Shown one piece after another: positions 61,925 through 64,000 of a stretch of DNA of 64,000 nt (positions are counted from its first letter, which is position 1; each line of letters starts with the position of its first letter). The translations under genes and the position numbers were made by a program. Under the pieces are notes generated by a model, which was not told the DNA's origin, made no database searches, and was given only the letters and a program-made list of their open reading frames with translations. This DNA comes from Lentisalinibacter orientalis (GTDB taxonomy: Bacteria > Pseudomonadota > Gammaproteobacteria > Steroidobacterales > Woeseiaceae). The stretch covers positions 1,736,001 to 1,800,000 of the forward strand of contig NZ_JAPDRJ010000001.1 of the NCBI RefSeq assembly GCF_040706535.1. The letters are read 5' to 3'.

Positions 61925-62350
61925 ATGCGCAGGCTGACCGCCATCGCCGTGATCGTGAGCATCCTGGCCGCCTCGGCCGGAGAGCTGGCCCACGCCTGCG
62001 CGATGGACGTCCTGCCGCAGCCCGCCGCGCAGACCGCCCGCGCGGTCGCGAACGACGGGAATGCCGCCATGCCCTGTCACGGTACCGGACCGCAGGCCGC
62101 CGGCCATGCCGCGGATCAGACCATGTATCAGTCCATGGATCAGACCATGGACTGCTGCGACCAGGATGCCCCGGCGGCCCACTGCATCGATTGTCTCTGC
62201 ACTGCGGTCAGCATGCCGCTGAGCGCGCTGGAGACGGCGATCCCGCAGGCCCTGCCCGCGCCGGCCCGGCACGCGCTGCCGCTCTCCGCCGCGCCGCCCC
62301 CGGAACGCGCCCCCGAGTACCTCCTCAGACCTCCGATCGTCGTCTCCTGA
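61925..62350 (+). CDS. Small Cys/His/Met-rich exported protein of a copper locus
   Basis: 141 residues from ATG 61925 (an ATG six codons earlier is less likely). A signal peptide runs to about ELAHA; then clusters of possible metal ligands: MPCHGTG, repeated DQTM units (DQTMYQSMDQTMDCC), HCIDCLC. The tail is Pro/Ala-rich. It precedes a TolC-like and a CusB-like gene by 76 bp, so a periplasmic copper- or silver-binding role is likely. The family cannot be named with certainty; it resembles DUF2946/CopL-like small exported proteins. Confidence 0.65.
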   Translation: MRRLTAIAVIVSILAASAGELAHACAMDVLPQPAAQTARAVANDGNAAMPCHGTGPQAAGHAADQTMYQSMDQTMDCCDQDAPAAHCIDCLCTAVSMPLSALETAIPQALPAPARHALPLSAAPPPERAPEYLLRPPIVVS

Positions 62351-62426
62351 CCGTCCGCCTGGCGGCGGACCGCTGTCGCACGCGTCCGCGCGGCGACTGA
62401 ACGAAGACGAATGACGGAGACTTCAC

Positions 62427-63698
62427 ATGTTTATCCGACGCTGCGCGGGCCTGCTGCTCGCGCTGAGCCTGACGGCAATATTCCTGCCGCGGGGCTGGGC
62501 CGCCGACCAGGTCCCGCTCGCCCTCACGGCGGAGATGCTCACCGAGGAGGTGCTCGCCGCAAACCGGGCGCTGGCCGGGCGGCGTGCCGCCACCGCCGCG
62601 CTGCTGAGCGAGGCCGAGGCGGCCGACGACCTCGATGACCCGCGCCTCATGCTGAGCGCCGCACCGAATACCTTCGGCCACCGGGTGGACGGCCGCGGCC
62701 AGATCCAGTTCAGCCAGAGCCTGCCCTGGCCCGGCAAGCGCGGGCTGCGCGGCGATGTCGCGCTGGCGGTGGCCGAGGCCGCCGGAGAATCCGAGCGCGT
62801 GCTCGCCAGGGAGCTGGCGGCCCGGGCCGAGCGGCTCTGGGCGGAATGGTGGTACGTGCACGAGGCGCTGGCCCGCAGTGCCGAGGAGCTCCGCCTGGTG
62901 GAAGAGCTGGAGCCCGTCGCCGAGGCGCAGTACGCCGCCGGGTTGGGACTGCAGCAGGACCTGTTGCGCGTGCAGACCCGGGCTTTGCGGCTCGAGCATC
63001 AGCGTCTCGCGCTAGCGCAGCGCCGTACCGCACTCATCGCCGAGATCAACGCGCTCAGGGGCCGGCCCGCCGACGCGCCGTTGCCGAGCCCGGCGCCCAT
63101 GCCGCCGGCACCGGTGGTGGCGCCGGAGGCCGAACTGGCCGATGCGCTCGTCGCCAGCCATCCGGCGCTGGCGCGGATCGATGCCTCGCTCGTCGGCGCC
63201 CGCGCCCGGCTGCAGTTGGCGCACAAGGACTACTGGCCCGACTTCCGCGTGTACACGGGCTACGTCGGCGCGCTGGACCCGGCGCAGAAGCGCTGGCAGA
63301 TCGGCGCCGAGATCAACCTGCCGTTCGGCGGCGACAAGCGGCGCTCCGCGGTCTCGTCCGCGGAACTCGAACAGGACCGCCTGCAGGCCGAGCGGGAGGA
63401 CCTGGCGTTCCGGCTCCGCGCCGAACTGCGCTCCCTGCTCGCCCGCCTCGACGAGGCGGAGCAGACCGTGGCGCTGTACCGGGATCGGATCGTGCCCCTG
63501 TCGCAGCAGGGACTGGACGCCGCCCGCGCCGACTTCGAGTCCGGCCGCGGGGAATTCGCCAACGTGATCGACGCGGAGACGGCTCTGCTCGATGCAAAAC
63601 TCACCCTCGCCCGCGCGCGCGCCGACCGGCTGATGACCGTTGCCGGCATCGAGGCGCTGACGGGCATCGACGCCGACGTCGGGAGGACATCCCCATGA
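62427..63698 (+). CDS. TolC/CusC-family outer-membrane efflux protein
   Basis: 423 residues; ATG 62427 has ACGGAGA upstream. Signal peptide ending GWAADQ, then two long coiled-coil repeats: the first with FSQSLPWPGKRGLRGDVALAVAE, and the second with WQIGAEINLPFGGDKRRSAVSSAELEQDRLQ. These are typical of OEP-family channels. It lacks a lipobox cysteine, unlike CusC. It supplies the outer-membrane exit for the pump whose adaptor is encoded next (ATGA overlap). Confidence 0.9.
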   Translation: MFIRRCAGLLLALSLTAIFLPRGWAADQVPLALTAEMLTEEVLAANRALAGRRAATAALLSEAEAADDLDDPRLMLSAAPNTFGHRVDGRGQIQFSQSLPWPGKRGLRGDVALAVAEAAGESERVLARELAARAERLWAEWWYVHEALARSAEELRLVEELEPVAEAQYAAGLGLQQDLLRVQTRALRLEHQRLALAQRRTALIAEINALRGRPADAPLPSPAPMPPAPVVAPEAELADALVASHPALARIDASLVGARARLQLAHKDYWPDFRVYTGYVGALDPAQKRWQIGAEINLPFGGDKRRSAVSSAELEQDRLQAEREDLAFRLRAELRSLLARLDEAEQTVALYRDRIVPLSQQGLDAARADFESGRGEFANVIDAETALLDAKLTLARARADRLMTVAGIEALTGIDADVGRTSP

Positions 63699-64000
63699 AA
63701 CCACAATCCATGTTCTGGGCCATCGTGATCGTCGTGACGGCCATCTCCGGCATGCTCGGATTCTGGCTGGGCAGCACCGACGGCGGGCAGACGCCCGGCG
63801 CCGCGGCCGACGCCGGCGACAGCGGCGAGCGGGAGATCCTCTACTGGGTCGCACCCATGGACCCCAACTATCGCCGGGACGAGCCCGGTAAATCGCCGAT
63901 GGGCATGGACCTCGTGCCCGTCTACGCGGATGGTGCCGGCGGCGGCGGCGGCGGCGGCGACGGCATCGCCGTCTCCTCCGCCGTGCGCCAGACGCTGGGC
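63695..64000 (+). CDS. CusB-like membrane-fusion adaptor, N-terminal part (truncated by window edge)
   Basis: The first 102 residues are present. A single N-terminal helix (FWAIVIVVTAISGMLGFWLG) is followed by the short heavy-metal-binding domain YWVAPMDPNYRRDEPGKSPMGMDLVPVY, which in CusB and CopK-like adaptors binds copper or silver before transfer to the pump. A glycine run from (GGC)n codons (about 63938-63958) follows and may be a flexible linker. The rest of the adaptor and the expected CusA-like RND pump lie beyond the window. Confidence 0.93.
   Translation, partial: MKPQSMFWAIVIVVTAISGMLGFWLGSTDGGQTPGAAADAGDSGEREILYWVAPMDPNYRRDEPGKSPMGMDLVPVYADGAGGGGGGGDGIAVSSAVRQTLG

Noticed and set aside
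63938..63958. (GGC)n run as a phase-variable repeat
   Set aside because: It is a triplet repeat encoding a Gly linker, so length changes would not shift the frame; no evidence of phase variation.

Overview
The window is dense, high-GC bacterial chromosome. TonB-dependent receptors, an LpxL-type lipid A acyltransferase, LPS-core-style glycosyltransferases, lipoproteins and a Cus-like tripartite pump show a Gram-negative proteobacterium. The gene families (YegP, PntAB, Bax, dodecin next to baeRF) and the REP-type palindromes fit a gammaproteobacterium with an aerobic, catabolically versatile lifestyle. I cannot name the genus. No rRNA, tRNA, CRISPR array, phage or intact transposase gene was seen.

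Layout. 0-3.4 kb: 3' part of an MMPL/RND exporter, dodecin, a baeRF-type protein, then a REP-rich composite repeat. 3.4-11.2 kb: a 1352-residue envelope protein of unknown function with two related halves, then (minus strand) a copper-type TonB receptor, a His-rich DUF2946-like protein and an exported methyltransferase-like lipoprotein. 11.3-20.8 kb: mixed metabolic and envelope genes (Sel1-like anchored protein, PLP decarboxylase, flavodoxin-like reductase, Bax glucosaminidase, polysaccharide deacetylase, alkylsulfatase-like lipoprotein, collagen-like lipoprotein, amidase). 20.9-33.1 kb: a catabolic island. A GntR/FCD regulator sits between MmgE/PrpD and a seven-gene run (HyuA, HyuB, TonB receptor, MFS, VOC protein, two GSTs), with TTGGTATACCAA-type operators on both sides of the regulator.

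33.2-37.3 kb: an overlapping four-gene module (C39-like peptidase, RimK-like ATP-grasp ligase, GCS2 ligase, N-formylglutamate amidohydrolase-like hydrolase) that looks like a peptide or amide-bond synthesis and trimming system of unknown product. 37.3-42.3 kb: signalling and housekeeping genes (GGDEF, kinase-HDOD fusion, YegP, tyrosine phosphatase, rhomboid). 42.4-46.0 kb: a second amide-bond module (amidoligase, class I glutamine amidotransferase-like peptidase C26, YqaA-like membrane protein) followed by an AmpG-like transporter. 46.4-52.8 kb: pntA-pntB-pyc, linking transhydrogenation and anaplerosis. 52.8-58.9 kb: a TetR-controlled acyl-CoA ligase/hydrolase operon and a TonB receptor; both promoters carry the same TTCAAC-type dyads although a second copy of the composite repeat lies between them. 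59-64 kb: lipid A/LPS-core genes and the start of a copper/silver efflux operon.

Strongest candidates for undescribed biology: (i) the two nearby amidoligase modules, (ii) the composite repeat with a 73-bp hairpin block conserved at 72/73 positions between two copies 53 kb apart, (iii) the HyuAB-GST-TonB catabolic regulon, and (iv) the duplicated 1352-residue membrane protein.
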